NCBI GenBank assembly: GCA_942490945.1
Contig: CALNYZ010000044.1
Span: 310,001-374,000, forward strand
Direction of reading: 5' to 3'
DNA from: CALNYZ01 sp942490945
GTDB lineage: Bacteria; Pseudomonadota; Gammaproteobacteria; UBA6429; Thiohalophilaceae
DNA: 64,000 nt
The notes under the pieces are model-generated. The model saw only the letters and a list, made by a program, of their open reading frames with translations, searched no databases and was not told where the DNA came from. The number at the start of each line of letters is the position of its first letter. The stretch's first letter is position 1. Made by a program: the position numbers and the translations under genes. This document shows, piece after piece, positions 1 through 8,336 of the stretch.

Positions 1-30
1 TTTTCCTGACCTGATGTTAAGTTTATTACG

Positions 31-219
31 TTAACCTGAGTGTTTAGTTTCGTCATCGTCGTCGAGTGGAATATTTTTATACGATTCCAGACGTTGGCTG
101 CGTTTTTTGGAACTGAACACATAAACCAGTATGCCAACGAAGGCGATAAAGAAAATTACCAGCACAAATGGTTTGGTATTTTCCATTTGTGTAAACCAGT
201 TAAATATATCTGCCAACAT
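31..219 (-). CDS. ccoQ: CcoQ-like small subunit of cbb3 oxidase
   Basis: A 62-residue protein with one membrane segment (about residues 17-35) and a short charged cytoplasmic tail ending in an Asp-rich stretch, which is the usual CcoQ/FixQ form. CcoQ is not catalytic; in known systems it stabilises the cbb3 complex. It lies about 50 bp downstream of ccoO on the same strand, in the standard ccoNOQP order. CcoP would follow beyond the left edge. The family is weakly conserved in sequence, so position counts as much as composition. Confidence 0.85.
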   Translation of the reverse strand: MLADIFNWFTQMENTKPFVLVIFFIAFVGILVYVFSSKKRSQRLESYKNIPLDDDDETKHSG

Positions 220-270
220 TACCTGTCCAGTCCGTTACTGTTGCCTGACTACGTTCAGATATCTGAATAT

Positions 271-1020
271 TTATCTGAATGTCGCGAAATATCCATCTTC
301 AAACTTTTTGAAATCGACCATGGTTCCCAAAACTTGCAGATACGCAACCAGTGCGTCCATTTCGGATACCAGGCTCTGGTCGCCATCATAGTTACCGTTC
401 TGCGCTTGCCGTAGCAGGTTCTTTTCTGCATCAATGATGTTAAGGTTCACCGCTACATCCTTGCCAAAGCGTTTAACATTTTCGTCGTACTCCGCCTGAG
501 TTTCGCTGTACGGTACACCGACTTTTTTTAATGCCCGCAGTCGCTGCTGGATTTCGCTGTATTTCAGTTTGTTCTTTTTCAGCCAGGGATAACCGGGCAT
601 GATCGATTCAGTTACGACAGCACGTGGATTCATCAGATGCTCAACATGCCACTGGTTGGAATATTTTTTCCCTACACGGGCCAGATCTGGGCCGGTGCGC
701 TTGCTGCCCCATTGAAAGGGATGATCAAATTTTGACTCGGCTGCCAGTGAGTAATGCCCATAACGCAAGGCCTCGTCACGAAACGGGCGAATCATTTGTG
801 AATGACAGTTGTAACACCCTTCGCGTTGATAGATGTCACGTCCGCGCTGCTCAAGTGGTGTATAGGGACGAATTTTTTCTATACCTGCCACCTTGACATC
901 TTCTACCGTGTTATCAATAAAATACAGCGGGACAATTTCTGCCAGGCCACCGATACTGATCACGATCAGGGTCAGGCCGATTAACCAGGCCGCGTTCGTT
1001 TCAATTTTTTCATGCTTCAT
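271..1020 (-). CDS. ccoO: cbb3-type cytochrome c oxidase subunit II (CcoO)
   Basis: Membrane-anchored mono-haem cytochrome c that passes electrons to CcoN. The 249-residue protein has one N-terminal membrane segment (about residues 12-34) and a haem-binding CYNCH at about residues 69-73 followed by SQMIRPFRDE, a CcoO signature. A methionine that could be the distal haem ligand lies in SIMPGYPWL. Length is slightly above the usual 200-240. It starts 26 bp after ccoN ends, in the same operon. Confidence 0.96.
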   Translation of the reverse strand: MKHEKIETNAAWLIGLTLIVISIGGLAEIVPLYFIDNTVEDVKVAGIEKIRPYTPLEQRGRDIYQREGCYNCHSQMIRPFRDEALRYGHYSLAAESKFDHPFQWGSKRTGPDLARVGKKYSNQWHVEHLMNPRAVVTESIMPGYPWLKKNKLKYSEIQQRLRALKKVGVPYSETQAEYDENVKRFGKDVAVNLNIIDAEKNLLRQAQNGNYDGDQSLVSEMDALVAYLQVLGTMVDFKKFEDGYFATFR

Positions 1021-1046
1021 TATAAATTAGTCCTGTACACGTCATT

Positions 1047-2513
1047 TTATATTGCGTTTGCTTGTGCCATTTTGGCTGCCATTTTCGCTTCCAACGCTGC
1101 CTGTTCACGTTTTGCAAGATAGATTGTTACTGCTACGTTATAGCTCATGATAATAATGCCTGATAAAAACAGCGCGCCACCCAATGCCCGGAATACGTAC
1201 GGCCAATGAGAATGTTTTACAATTTCAATAAATGTGTAAGCGAGATTTCCATAGTCGTCAAACGCACGCCATAAAAATCCCTGCATTAATCCGGCGATCC
1301 ACATTGTCGCGATATATACAACAATACCTACTGTCGCTAACCAGAAGTGCAAATATACCAGGCGCTTGCTGTACATTTCGGTTTCGTACAGGCGTGGAAT
1401 TAAATGATAAATCGATCCAAAGGTGATCATTGCAACCCAGCCCAAAGCACCTGAGTGCACATGACCGATGGTCCAGTCAGTATAATGTGACAAGGCATTC
1501 ACGCTCTTGAGTGACATCAAGGGTCCTTCGAAGGTCGACATACCGTAAAACGATAATGCGACAATTAAAAAGCGCATCACCGGATCATTACGCAGTCTTT
1601 CCCAGGCACCGGACAAGGTCATGATGCCGTTAATCATTCCACCCCAGGAGGGCAGCAATAATAAAATTGAAAACGTTGCCGCGAGAGTTGATGTCCAGTC
1701 AGGCAAGGCTGTCCAGTGCAAGTGGTGCGCGCCCACCCACATATACAGGAATACCAGGGCCCAGAAATGAATGATGGAAAGTCGATAGGAGTAGACAGGT
1801 CGACCGGCCTGTTTCGGTACAAAGTAATACATCATGCCAAGGAATGCCGCGGTCAGGAAAAATCCTACTGCATTATGTCCATACCACCATTGTGTCATCG
1901 CATCCTGCACACCTGCATGCAGGCTGTAGGATTCAAGACTGAACAGACTGATGGGCATCGCCATGTTATTAAAGATATGTAAAATTGCCGTCGCCAGAAT
2001 AAACGCGATAAAAAACCAGTTCGCGACGTAGATATGCGGTTGCGAACGTTGTCGAAGTGTTTGCACATATATATAGAGGTACACCACCCAGGTCACCGCG
2101 ATCAATATATCAATCGGCCAGACCATTTCGGCATACTCACGTGCCTGTGTATAGCCAAACATATATGAAATTGCTGCAGAGGCAATGGCAATCTGCCAGC
2201 CCCAGAATGTAAATTCAGGCAGGATGTCGCCGTGTAACCGCACCTGACATGTACGCTGCACAATATAATAAGATGTCGCAAACAAGGCACTGCCACCAAA
2301 ACCGAAAATAACCAGTGTTGTATGTACGGGGCGTAAGCGTCCAAAACTGATTTCAGCTATATCAAAATTCAGTGCTGGCCATGCCAGTTCAGATGCGATG
2401 TAAACACCAGCGAGCATACCGAGTACACCCCAAATCAGTGCCATAATTGTGAATTTACGAACAATGCTGTAGTTGTATTGCGCAATATCAACGCGTGCGG
2501 CGTTTGCTGCCAT
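1047..2513 (-). CDS. ccoN: cbb3-type cytochrome c oxidase subunit I (CcoN)
   Basis: Catalytic haem-copper subunit of the high-affinity terminal oxidase, with about twelve membrane helices over 488 residues. Visible signatures include WWYGHNAVGFFLTA, GAHHLHW and IGHVHSGALGW, which carry the histidines for haem b, haem b3 and CuB. The start MAANAARVDIAQYNYS matches the family. First gene of the ccoNOQ(P) operon. The 262 bp upstream hold two abutting inverted repeats (listed separately) but no recognisable FNR box. Confidence 0.97.
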   Translation of the reverse strand: MAANAARVDIAQYNYSIVRKFTIMALIWGVLGMLAGVYIASELAWPALNFDIAEISFGRLRPVHTTLVIFGFGGSALFATSYYIVQRTCQVRLHGDILPEFTFWGWQIAIASAAISYMFGYTQAREYAEMVWPIDILIAVTWVVYLYIYVQTLRQRSQPHIYVANWFFIAFILATAILHIFNNMAMPISLFSLESYSLHAGVQDAMTQWWYGHNAVGFFLTAAFLGMMYYFVPKQAGRPVYSYRLSIIHFWALVFLYMWVGAHHLHWTALPDWTSTLAATFSILLLLPSWGGMINGIMTLSGAWERLRNDPVMRFLIVALSFYGMSTFEGPLMSLKSVNALSHYTDWTIGHVHSGALGWVAMITFGSIYHLIPRLYETEMYSKRLVYLHFWLATVGIVVYIATMWIAGLMQGFLWRAFDDYGNLAYTFIEIVKHSHWPYVFRALGGALFLSGIIIMSYNVAVTIYLAKREQAALEAKMAAKMAQANAI

Positions 2514-2631
2514 GTCTGAACCTCGTTTACGTCTTGAAAGGAATTACTCTGATGAGCGTTTACGATCCCATGCTTACATTTGCGCTTGTCAGCAAAAACA
2601 CCCCTGTTGCTGCATAACAAACCTGGACCCA

Positions 2632-2676
2632 CTAGTAACAATATCCGAGTACTTTACTAGGTATATTACAATATAC
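2632..2676. promoter_or_regulatory. Two abutting inverted repeats upstream of ccoN
   Basis: CTAGTAA (2632-2638) and TTACTAG (2654-2660) form one inverted repeat with a 15-bp spacer. Immediately next to it, GTATATT (2661-2667) and AATATAC (2670-2676) form a second with a 2-bp spacer. They lie 120-165 bp upstream of the ccoN start codon. The symmetry suits a dimeric regulator, but I do not recognise the site. Confidence 0.4.
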
Positions 2677-2775
2677 TAATATTTTAATGCGTGAATGATT
2701 TACGAGCAAGTCTTTGTTACAGATGGATAAAGTCTAGACGATAATGTAGGAGCTGCTTGATATTAAGGAAGTTGT

Positions 2776-3705
2776 TTAATGGCTTAGGGTGACGAGAATC
2801 AAATAGTGATCAATCAGCAAGAGTGCGAACAGTAACATGAGATAAAGTATTGAAAAGCCAAAAGTTTTCATTGGGTAGGCAGTATTATCCGGGTTTTGCA
2901 TTTTCACTGCGTAGTAAATAAAGATGGCCCCAAGTATCACGGCACCAACCAGATAAATTATCCCGTTCATGCCGATCATAAACGGCAGCAGGGTCACTAA
3001 CAGTAATAACACCGCATACAACAACACCTGCAGGCGGGTGTACTCGACGCCATGTGTAACCGGTAGCATGGGAATATTCACTTTCGCGTAGTCTTCAACC
3101 TTGGCAATTGCCAGCGCCCAAAAATGTGGTGGCGTCCAGATGAAAATTATCAGGAATAATAGCCAGCTTTCGATGGGTGCCGCATCAGTAATCGCTGCCC
3201 AGCCGAGTACAGGTGGCGCAGCACCGGCTGCACCGCCGATAACAATATTTTGCGGTGTTGCGCGCTTTAGATATAAAGTATAAATGAAGGCATAGCCGAT
3301 TAACGACAGGAAGGTCAGCACAGCAGTCAATACATTGACCAGCAAGTACAGGATCAACATCGAAGTAACACCAAGCAGCGTCGCAAAAATCAACGCCTGT
3401 CGATTTGTGATGTGACCAGTGGGAAGCGGCCTTCCTTCGGTGCGCTTCATTTCGGCATCAACCTTCTGCTCAACTATCTGGTTAATCGCTGCAGCAGACG
3501 AAGCGGCCATGCCAATGCCCAGAGTGCCATATATCGCCAGCGTAATAAATTCGGAGCTGCGCATGAATGCCAGATCATTCACGGCAAGAAACATCCCGAT
3601 CACCGCGGTAAACACGATCAATGCGACAACACGCGGCTTACACAACTCATAATAATCACGCCAGTGTGTAATTATCGATAAACCTTGTGCAGACTGTTGA
3701 GACAT
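2776..3705 (-). CDS. ctaB: Protohaem IX farnesyltransferase (haem O synthase)
   Basis: UbiA-superfamily prenyltransferase that adds a farnesyl group to haem b, giving haem O for the aa3 oxidase. From MSQQSAQGLS it is 309 residues with about nine membrane helices. The first prenyl-diphosphate motif reads NQIVEQKVDAEMKRTEGRPL, so the usual NxxxDxxxD has Glu in place of the first Asp. An upstream in-frame start at 3750 would overlap ctaA by 38 bp and add 15 atypical residues, so 3705, 8 bp after the ctaA stop, is preferred. Last gene of the SURF1-SCO-ctaA-ctaB block. Confidence 0.93.
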   Translation of the reverse strand: MSQQSAQGLSIITHWRDYYELCKPRVVALIVFTAVIGMFLAVNDLAFMRSSEFITLAIYGTLGIGMAASSAAAINQIVEQKVDAEMKRTEGRPLPTGHITNRQALIFATLLGVTSMLILYLLVNVLTAVLTFLSLIGYAFIYTLYLKRATPQNIVIGGAAGAAPPVLGWAAITDAAPIESWLLFLIIFIWTPPHFWALAIAKVEDYAKVNIPMLPVTHGVEYTRLQVLLYAVLLLLVTLLPFMIGMNGIIYLVGAVILGAIFIYYAVKMQNPDNTAYPMKTFGFSILYLMLLFALLLIDHYLILVTLSH

Positions 3706-3712
3706 AATTAAT

Positions 3713-4735
3713 TTACCGTTGTGTAAATACAGAAACCGGTCGAATGGCATGATTCAGCGCGACGATTAATAATAACAATAGCGCGGCCACGCCATTATGC
3801 GCAACGGCGATGGGTAATGGCAATGACAGGAGTACATTGGCAATTCCCAATGAAACTTGCAGGCATAAAACCAGAAGCAATACTACGCCGAGCTTTCTCA
3901 AGACAACAACATTTGTGCCTAGCCAGAGCTTTAATGCCAGCCAGCCGACAAACAGAAATGTTACCAGTGCACCAACACGATGTACAAAGTGTATGGTTGC
4001 GCGGGCATTATTTTCCAGGATACCAAATTCAAAGTTACGTTCCGTTCCATGCCAGAGCGTAAATGCATTCTTGAAGTCCAATGTTGGTATCCAGCTTCCC
4101 TGGCAAGTCGGGAAATCCGGACAGTGTAATGCTGCGTAGTTTGCGCTGGTCCAGCCGCCAAGCATTATTTGTAATACAACAATGACCAGAGCAAATATTG
4201 CAGGGCCATGCAAGTCTTTCAGTTTACTCTGAGAAAAGTCATCCACACGAAAATGACGACCGGTTCTTAATACGACCCAGAACAGGCATGAAATGGTGGC
4301 AAGCCCACCCATTAAATGTAACATCACAATCGTCGGGTTCAGCTTGATGGTAACTGTCCACATACCTAACATACCCTGAAATATAACCAGCATTACAAGG
4401 AATAGCGGCAAACCAACCAGTTGCCCTGCCTTGCTGCGCCGTCGCCATGCCAGTACAGCCAATACGATAATCAATGCGCCCAGTGTGGCCGCGAAGTAGC
4501 GATGCACCATTTCCTTCCACGCCTTGTGGCCTTCTACCGGTCGTTCCGGATAGGCCTGCTCTGCTTTAGTGATCTCGGCGCTTGTCTTTGGTACATCAAA
4601 ATGTCCATAACACCCAGGCCAATCCGGACAACCCAGGCCTGCGTCCGACAGGCGTGTGTATGCACCCAGCAATACAACGACAAAGGCAAGGCAGGTTGCC
4701 AGCAACGCTGTTCTGTAAAACCATGGACTTCGCAT
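3713..4735 (-). CDS. ctaA: Haem A synthase (CtaA/COX15)
   Basis: Eight-helix membrane monooxygenase that oxidises the C8 methyl of haem O to haem A. The two cysteine pairs of the family are visible in GLGCPDWPGCYG and LHCPDFPTCQG, as are histidines in MVHRYFAATLG, MLHLMGGLA, HFVHRVGAL and AVAHNGVAALL. At 340 residues it is normal length. It lies between the SCO-like gene and ctaB on the same strand and supplies cofactor to the aa3 oxidase encoded at 6.6-11 kb. Confidence 0.95.
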   Translation of the reverse strand: MRSPWFYRTALLATCLAFVVVLLGAYTRLSDAGLGCPDWPGCYGHFDVPKTSAEITKAEQAYPERPVEGHKAWKEMVHRYFAATLGALIIVLAVLAWRRRSKAGQLVGLPLFLVMLVIFQGMLGMWTVTIKLNPTIVMLHLMGGLATISCLFWVVLRTGRHFRVDDFSQSKLKDLHGPAIFALVIVVLQIMLGGWTSANYAALHCPDFPTCQGSWIPTLDFKNAFTLWHGTERNFEFGILENNARATIHFVHRVGALVTFLFVGWLALKLWLGTNVVVLRKLGVVLLLVLCLQVSLGIANVLLSLPLPIAVAHNGVAALLLLLIVALNHAIRPVSVFTQR

Positions 4736-4785
4736 AATGTGTTACCTGTTAACTTTTTAAATCAAAAAATAAACCGTGTCTATTC

Positions 4786-5436
4786 CTAACCGACTTGTGA
4801 AACATATAATAATCGTTTTAAATCTTTCACTATTTCACCTGCTGTATGCTCGGGCTCATATTTCAGCATCAGATTACCAAGCGGGTCGATTAAATAAATA
4901 CGATGTGCCTCGCGTACCGGCTTTGCGCCATCTATTTCAAACTGTTTTGTCAGATTTTTTAATTCTGTTGCCTTGCCGGTAACGATAAAACTGCCCTTGT
5001 GTTCCTTGTTTAGCAGAGCCAAAACAGAATTATCCTGCATGTCTAGCAACACAATTACACGATTAATTCGTTTCAGCTCACCACCCTGTGCAAGCCGGGA
5101 CTGCCTAATTTTTACCAGATCAGAAAAACAGTTGTCATCACAGGTTCCGCTGACAAAATACAACATGGTCCAGTTTGATTTTAGAGTTTCCAGTTCAAAC
5201 TTGCTGTGATCAGAAACATTCTCCAACACAACAGGCTGCAAGGGCCGAGCAGGTTGAATCAGGTCGCCGCGATTCTTTGTTTTAAAACCAATTGTACCGG
5301 TATTGTTAAAAGACCATATAGCAATCAGTATCGGTAATACAAATAAAATAATCAATGCAACTATGGTAATCCGGTTGCGACGAATTATAGTTTTATCTTC
5401 TGGCTGTTCTATTTCGTGATTTTTTTCAAGTTTCAT
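4786..5436 (-). CDS. SCO-like thioredoxin-fold oxidase assembly protein
   Basis: A 216-residue protein with a charged cytoplasmic N-terminus, one membrane helix (about 25-43) and a periplasmic thioredoxin-like domain. A CxxxC pair (Cys99 and Cys103 in GTCDDNCF) and a later His178 resemble the copper ligands of SCO/SenC proteins, which deliver copper to the CuA site of CtaC. The rest of the sequence is divergent. It lies between SURF1 (7 bp upstream) and ctaA, fitting a cytochrome oxidase assembly role. Copper delivery is inferred from motif and context. Confidence 0.75.
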   Translation of the reverse strand: MKLEKNHEIEQPEDKTIIRRNRITIVALIILFVLPILIAIWSFNNTGTIGFKTKNRGDLIQPARPLQPVVLENVSDHSKFELETLKSNWTMLYFVSGTCDDNCFSDLVKIRQSRLAQGGELKRINRVIVLLDMQDNSVLALLNKEHKGSFIVTGKATELKNLTKQFEIDGAKPVREAHRIYLIDPLGNLMLKYEPEHTAGEIVKDLKRLLYVSQVG

Positions 5437-5443
5437 TACATGT

Positions 5444-6163
5444 CTACTTTATTCGTTTAATGTTCAGGCTGATGTATAAAATCAGTAATAAAATTGCAAA
5501 TGAAAACCATTGCATGGCATAGCTGGTACTCTTTTCGGCCGGTGCAGAAATAATTTGCCATGTCCGCTTGAACCCCGAATTGGCATCCTTATCCAGTAAT
5601 AAGATAAATGGTAACAAGTCCAGGTCGAGATCTGCAGATAATTTTTTCAGATCAATGTACTGCACAATGTCACGCGGATTAATCTTGCTTTCAGCATTAC
5701 CCAGCCTGATAACCGGTTCACTCGGAACGTATCCGATACCTGAGATATCAAGTTGTGCGAATTCAGTCTTTACATCCGGCACTTCCCTGACAAATTTTTT
5801 CTGTGCTACCCAGCCTCGATTAACAAGAATAACCCGTTCGCTATTCACAATTTTGAAAGGTGTATAGATATGAAAACCCACCTTCCCTTGATCGTGCTGA
5901 TTGTCCAGCGCCAGCAGGTAATTCTGCATATAATTGCCACTGACCTGAATCTTCCGATACATGTAGTCAGCGGGCCTTTCAACCCTGGATTGAGCACTGA
6001 TAATTTCCGCAGGCAAAAGGCTATTTTGTTCAAATGTCCTTAAAATAGTACGTTTCTGCTCGGCCCGGTCAAGTTGCCAGAATCCCAGCATGGTAAATAA
6101 AATCAGTGCCGCTATTGTACCAAAAGTCAGCCATTTACTCGGTCTAAATTGAATTTTTCGCAT
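5444..6163 (-). CDS. SURF1 family oxidase assembly protein
   Basis: A 239-residue protein with the SURF1 pattern: an N-terminal membrane helix (about 12-30, LTFGTIAALILFTMLGFWQL), a periplasmic domain with VLVNRGWVAQ, and a C-terminal helix (about 215-235) after YAMQWFSFA. SURF1/Shy1 helps insert haem a into subunit I of aa3 oxidases. First gene of the SURF1-SCO-ctaA-ctaB block, divergent from the DUF2909 gene 74 bp away; any promoters must lie in that gap. Confidence 0.92.
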   Translation of the reverse strand: MRKIQFRPSKWLTFGTIAALILFTMLGFWQLDRAEQKRTILRTFEQNSLLPAEIISAQSRVERPADYMYRKIQVSGNYMQNYLLALDNQHDQGKVGFHIYTPFKIVNSERVILVNRGWVAQKKFVREVPDVKTEFAQLDISGIGYVPSEPVIRLGNAESKINPRDIVQYIDLKKLSADLDLDLLPFILLLDKDANSGFKRTWQIISAPAEKSTSYAMQWFSFAILLLILYISLNIKRIK

Positions 6164-6237
6164 GATTAAATTCTATTACCACTGGTCCATATACGTTAGA
6201 ATTATGCCACTTATTCGTAATATCTGCAGGTTAACCC

Positions 6238-6444
6238 ATGTTTGCCAAAATCATCATTATTTCGATATTCATATTTATCGTCTATGCACTGATAACTGCC
6301 ATGTATACCATGATGAAAGACAAGGGTCAGACTGATCGTACTGTCAAAGCCCTGACTTTTCGAATAACAGCATCTATCGGTCTTCTGATTGTTATTTTTA
6401 TACTGGCAAAATTTGGTTTTATTACACCTAAAGGTGGCAACTAG
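6238..6444 (+). CDS. DUF2909 family small twin-helix membrane protein
   Basis: A 68-residue protein with two predicted membrane helices (about 4-23 and 45-62) and a charged loop MKDKGQTDRTVKALTFRI. The pattern matches the DUF2909 proteins commonly found beside SURF1 in gammaproteobacterial cox clusters. Its function is unknown; genomic association points to oxidase assembly. It is the only plus-strand gene in the first 16 kb and ends before a strong bidirectional hairpin. Confidence 0.75.
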   Translation: MFAKIIIISIFIFIVYALITAMYTMMKDKGQTDRTVKALTFRITASIGLLIVIFILAKFGFITPKGGN

Positions 6445-6555
6445 AATTTTTCCGGATATTCAATCCATCGCGCAATCAGTTCTCAACGCCCAGCTGTATA
6501 CAGCCTTCTTTATGTCTTGTCTTTTGTCCTCATAAGGTTCCAATTTTTGTAAAAA

Positions 6556-6582
6556 AAAAGGCGCAGACATGCTGCGCCTTTT
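6556..6582. terminator. Bidirectional rho-independent terminator
   Basis: Perfect 11-bp stem AAAAGGCGCAG / CTGCGCCTTTT with a 5-nt loop (6567-6571). An A-run on the left and T-run on the right let it work on both strands. It lies between the convergent DUF2909 gene and ctaE. Confidence 0.9.
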
Positions 6583-6600
6583 AGCTATTACACAATCACG

Positions 6601-7485
6601 TTATAAGATGTAAACAAATATAAACAGGCCTAACCAGACCACGTCAACAAAGTGCCAGTACCACGCAGCACCTTCAAACGCAAAATGGTGTTTGGGCGTG
6701 AAGTGGCCCTTGATTGATCGAATCAGAATGACCGTCAACATGGTTGCACCGAGAAATACGTGAAAACCATGAAAACCGGTCAGCATAAAGAAGGTTGTAC
6801 CATATATACCTGAGGTCATCTTCACACCCATGTCGTTGTAGGCATGAGGATATTCAACGATAACCTGGTAATACAGGAACACAAAGCCCAGTGCAACTGT
6901 CGCAAATAACCAGAAGATCAGACCTTTGCGATTTTCTTTTTTCAACGCCCAATGTGCGAAAGTTAACGTCACACCTGATGATAACAACAAAATGGTGTTA
7001 ACCAGCGGAATACCTTGCCAGCCAATGTGGGTAACCTTACCGCCATCAGGAGCACCAGGGCCGGCTGTTGGCCACACTGCTTCAAAACCCTTGTGCAGTA
7101 CTTCATTAGTCATGGCATTATTTCCCGCACCACCTAACCACGGCACAGAAAAGTTACGAGCGTAGTAGAGTGCGCCGAAGAAAGCAGCAAAAAACATCAC
7201 TTCCGAGAAGATGAACCACATCATACCCATGCGGAATGAAACGTCTACTTGTGCATTATATGTACCGGCTTCACTTTCTTTGATTACTGTACCAAACCAG
7301 CCAAACAACATAAAGATGATAATGGCCATACCAATTAATGTGATAGTTGAACTACCCATTACACCATCATTATGTGAAGGCAATGAACCGGCAAAACCAA
7401 ACAACATTGTAAACATACCAATTGATCCGACCAGTGGCCAATGGCTTGGGCTAGGTAAGTAATAGCTACCTTGTGACTGTGACAT
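6601..7485 (-). CDS. ctaE: Cytochrome c oxidase subunit III (aa3 type)
   Basis: A seven-helix, 294-residue subunit of the aa3 oxidase. Family features include SPSHWPLVGSIGMF near the N-terminus, FRMGMMWFIFSEVMFFAAFFGALYYA (split here by helix boundaries) and the C-terminal GFHGFHVFLGA and AWYWHFVDVVWLGLFIFVYIL. It does not carry redox centres but stabilises subunit I. Last gene of the ctaC-ctaD-small-ctaG-ctaE unit, 37 bp after ctaG and followed by a strong terminator. Confidence 0.97.
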   Translation of the reverse strand: MSQSQGSYYLPSPSHWPLVGSIGMFTMLFGFAGSLPSHNDGVMGSSTITLIGMAIIIFMLFGWFGTVIKESEAGTYNAQVDVSFRMGMMWFIFSEVMFFAAFFGALYYARNFSVPWLGGAGNNAMTNEVLHKGFEAVWPTAGPGAPDGGKVTHIGWQGIPLVNTILLLSSGVTLTFAHWALKKENRKGLIFWLFATVALGFVFLYYQVIVEYPHAYNDMGVKMTSGIYGTTFFMLTGFHGFHVFLGATMLTVILIRSIKGHFTPKHHFAFEGAAWYWHFVDVVWLGLFIFVYIL

Positions 7486-7522
7486 AGTAAACCCTCTTGC
7501 TAATTATATTTTCAAACCAAAA

Positions 7523-8167
7523 TTATTTAACCGTTAAACTGACAAGTCCTGATATTTCCTGATTGTTACTAACTTGTTCCAGTTTTTTTGGGCCCTGTGT
7601 GTCAAAAAATGTATAAGACAAGGTGATGGTCTTAATATTTTTCGGCAACGCCGGATCCACTACAAATCTCAATGGCATTTCCCTTGCTTCCCCTTCACCA
7701 AATGTTTGTTGTGTAAAACAAAAACATTCCATTTTGGAAAAATACTTTGTCGCTCTTGCAGGCTGAATACGTGGAATTGCCTGCGCTATCACTTTCTGGC
7801 CCGTATTATTCTTGGCATAAAAATTAACGACTTTTATTTCGCCAGGATGAACATCCATTTTGTTCACGACCGGCTTAAAATCCCAGTTCATTCCACGATT
7901 CATCGTAGTGATAAATTCAATGGTAATCGTACGATTCAGATCGGCTTGCATTGTATTGGCTTTTTTAATTTGTGCACTAACATCGTATGTACCCTTTTCG
8001 ATGTCCACAAACTTGCCAATACCAAATGCATTACAAATTGCATCGTATAATGGCACTAGTGCAAAACCAAAACCGAACATAATCATAGTGACAAGAACCA
8101 GTTTGAAACTTGTCTTTCGATTTGCGCGTGTTTGACCCAGATTACCCGAATCATCACCGTTCGACAT
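7523..8167 (-). CDS. ctaG: Cytochrome c oxidase assembly protein CtaG (Cox11)
   Basis: Copper chaperone for the CuB centre of subunit I. The 214-residue protein has one N-terminal membrane helix (about 22-42), a periplasmic immunoglobulin-like domain, and the Cox11 copper motif MECFCFTQQTF, with KVIAQAIPRIQPARATKYF upstream. It starts 4 bp after the stop of the 33-residue small assembly protein, so translation is probably coupled. Placement between ctaD and ctaE is the classical order. Confidence 0.96.
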   Translation of the reverse strand: MSNGDDSGNLGQTRANRKTSFKLVLVTMIMFGFGFALVPLYDAICNAFGIGKFVDIEKGTYDVSAQIKKANTMQADLNRTITIEFITTMNRGMNWDFKPVVNKMDVHPGEIKVVNFYAKNNTGQKVIAQAIPRIQPARATKYFSKMECFCFTQQTFGEGEAREMPLRFVVDPALPKNIKTITLSYTFFDTQGPKKLEQVSNNQEISGLVSLTVK

Positions 8168-8170
8168 TTA

Positions 8171-8272
8171 TCACCAATTCCTTGCAAAGAAATAAACGTA
8201 TATCGCCAATACTGTAACAACCAGAACAATAACTGTTAATGTTGTGCGATTCTTGCGTTTGTCTTCACTCAT
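8171..8272 (-). CDS. Cytochrome oxidase small assembly protein, 33 aa
   Basis: ATG at 8272 opens a 33-codon frame, MSEDKRKNRTTLTVIVLVV followed by more hydrophobic residues and a TGA at 8171. A basic N-terminus is followed by a single membrane helix (about 11-30). Tiny single-helix proteins of this form occur between ctaD and ctaG in many beta- and gammaproteobacteria and are annotated as small cytochrome oxidase assembly proteins. A weak AGAAG ribosome site precedes the start, and only 3 bp separate it from ctaG. Confidence 0.75.
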   Translation of the reverse strand: MSEDKRKNRTTLTVIVLVVTVLAIYVYFFARNW

Positions 8273-8298
8273 ATACTTCTATACAACTTTTTATAATC

Positions 8299-8323
8299 AA
8301 GGGTTGCCAAAACGGCAACCCTT
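8299..8323. terminator. Intercistronic hairpin between ctaD and the small assembly gene
   Basis: Perfect 10-bp stem AAGGGTTGCC / GGCAACCCTT with loop AAAAC. On the transcribed minus strand it is followed by GATTATAAAAA and not a U-run. It is therefore more likely a partial terminator or an mRNA 3'-end stabiliser that sets ctaCD above ctaGE levels than a full terminator. Confidence 0.6.
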
Positions 8324-8336
8324 CTTTTATCCAGTC

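Noticed and set aside
2514..2775. FNR/ANR site for the cbb3 operon
   Set aside because: Only an isolated TTGAT near 2757 without the ATCAA partner, and close to the ctaB end; not a valid site.
3706..3750. N-terminal extension of ctaB (MPFDRFLYLHNGKLI)
   Set aside because: Overlaps ctaA and is not typical of the family; ATG 3705 fits better.
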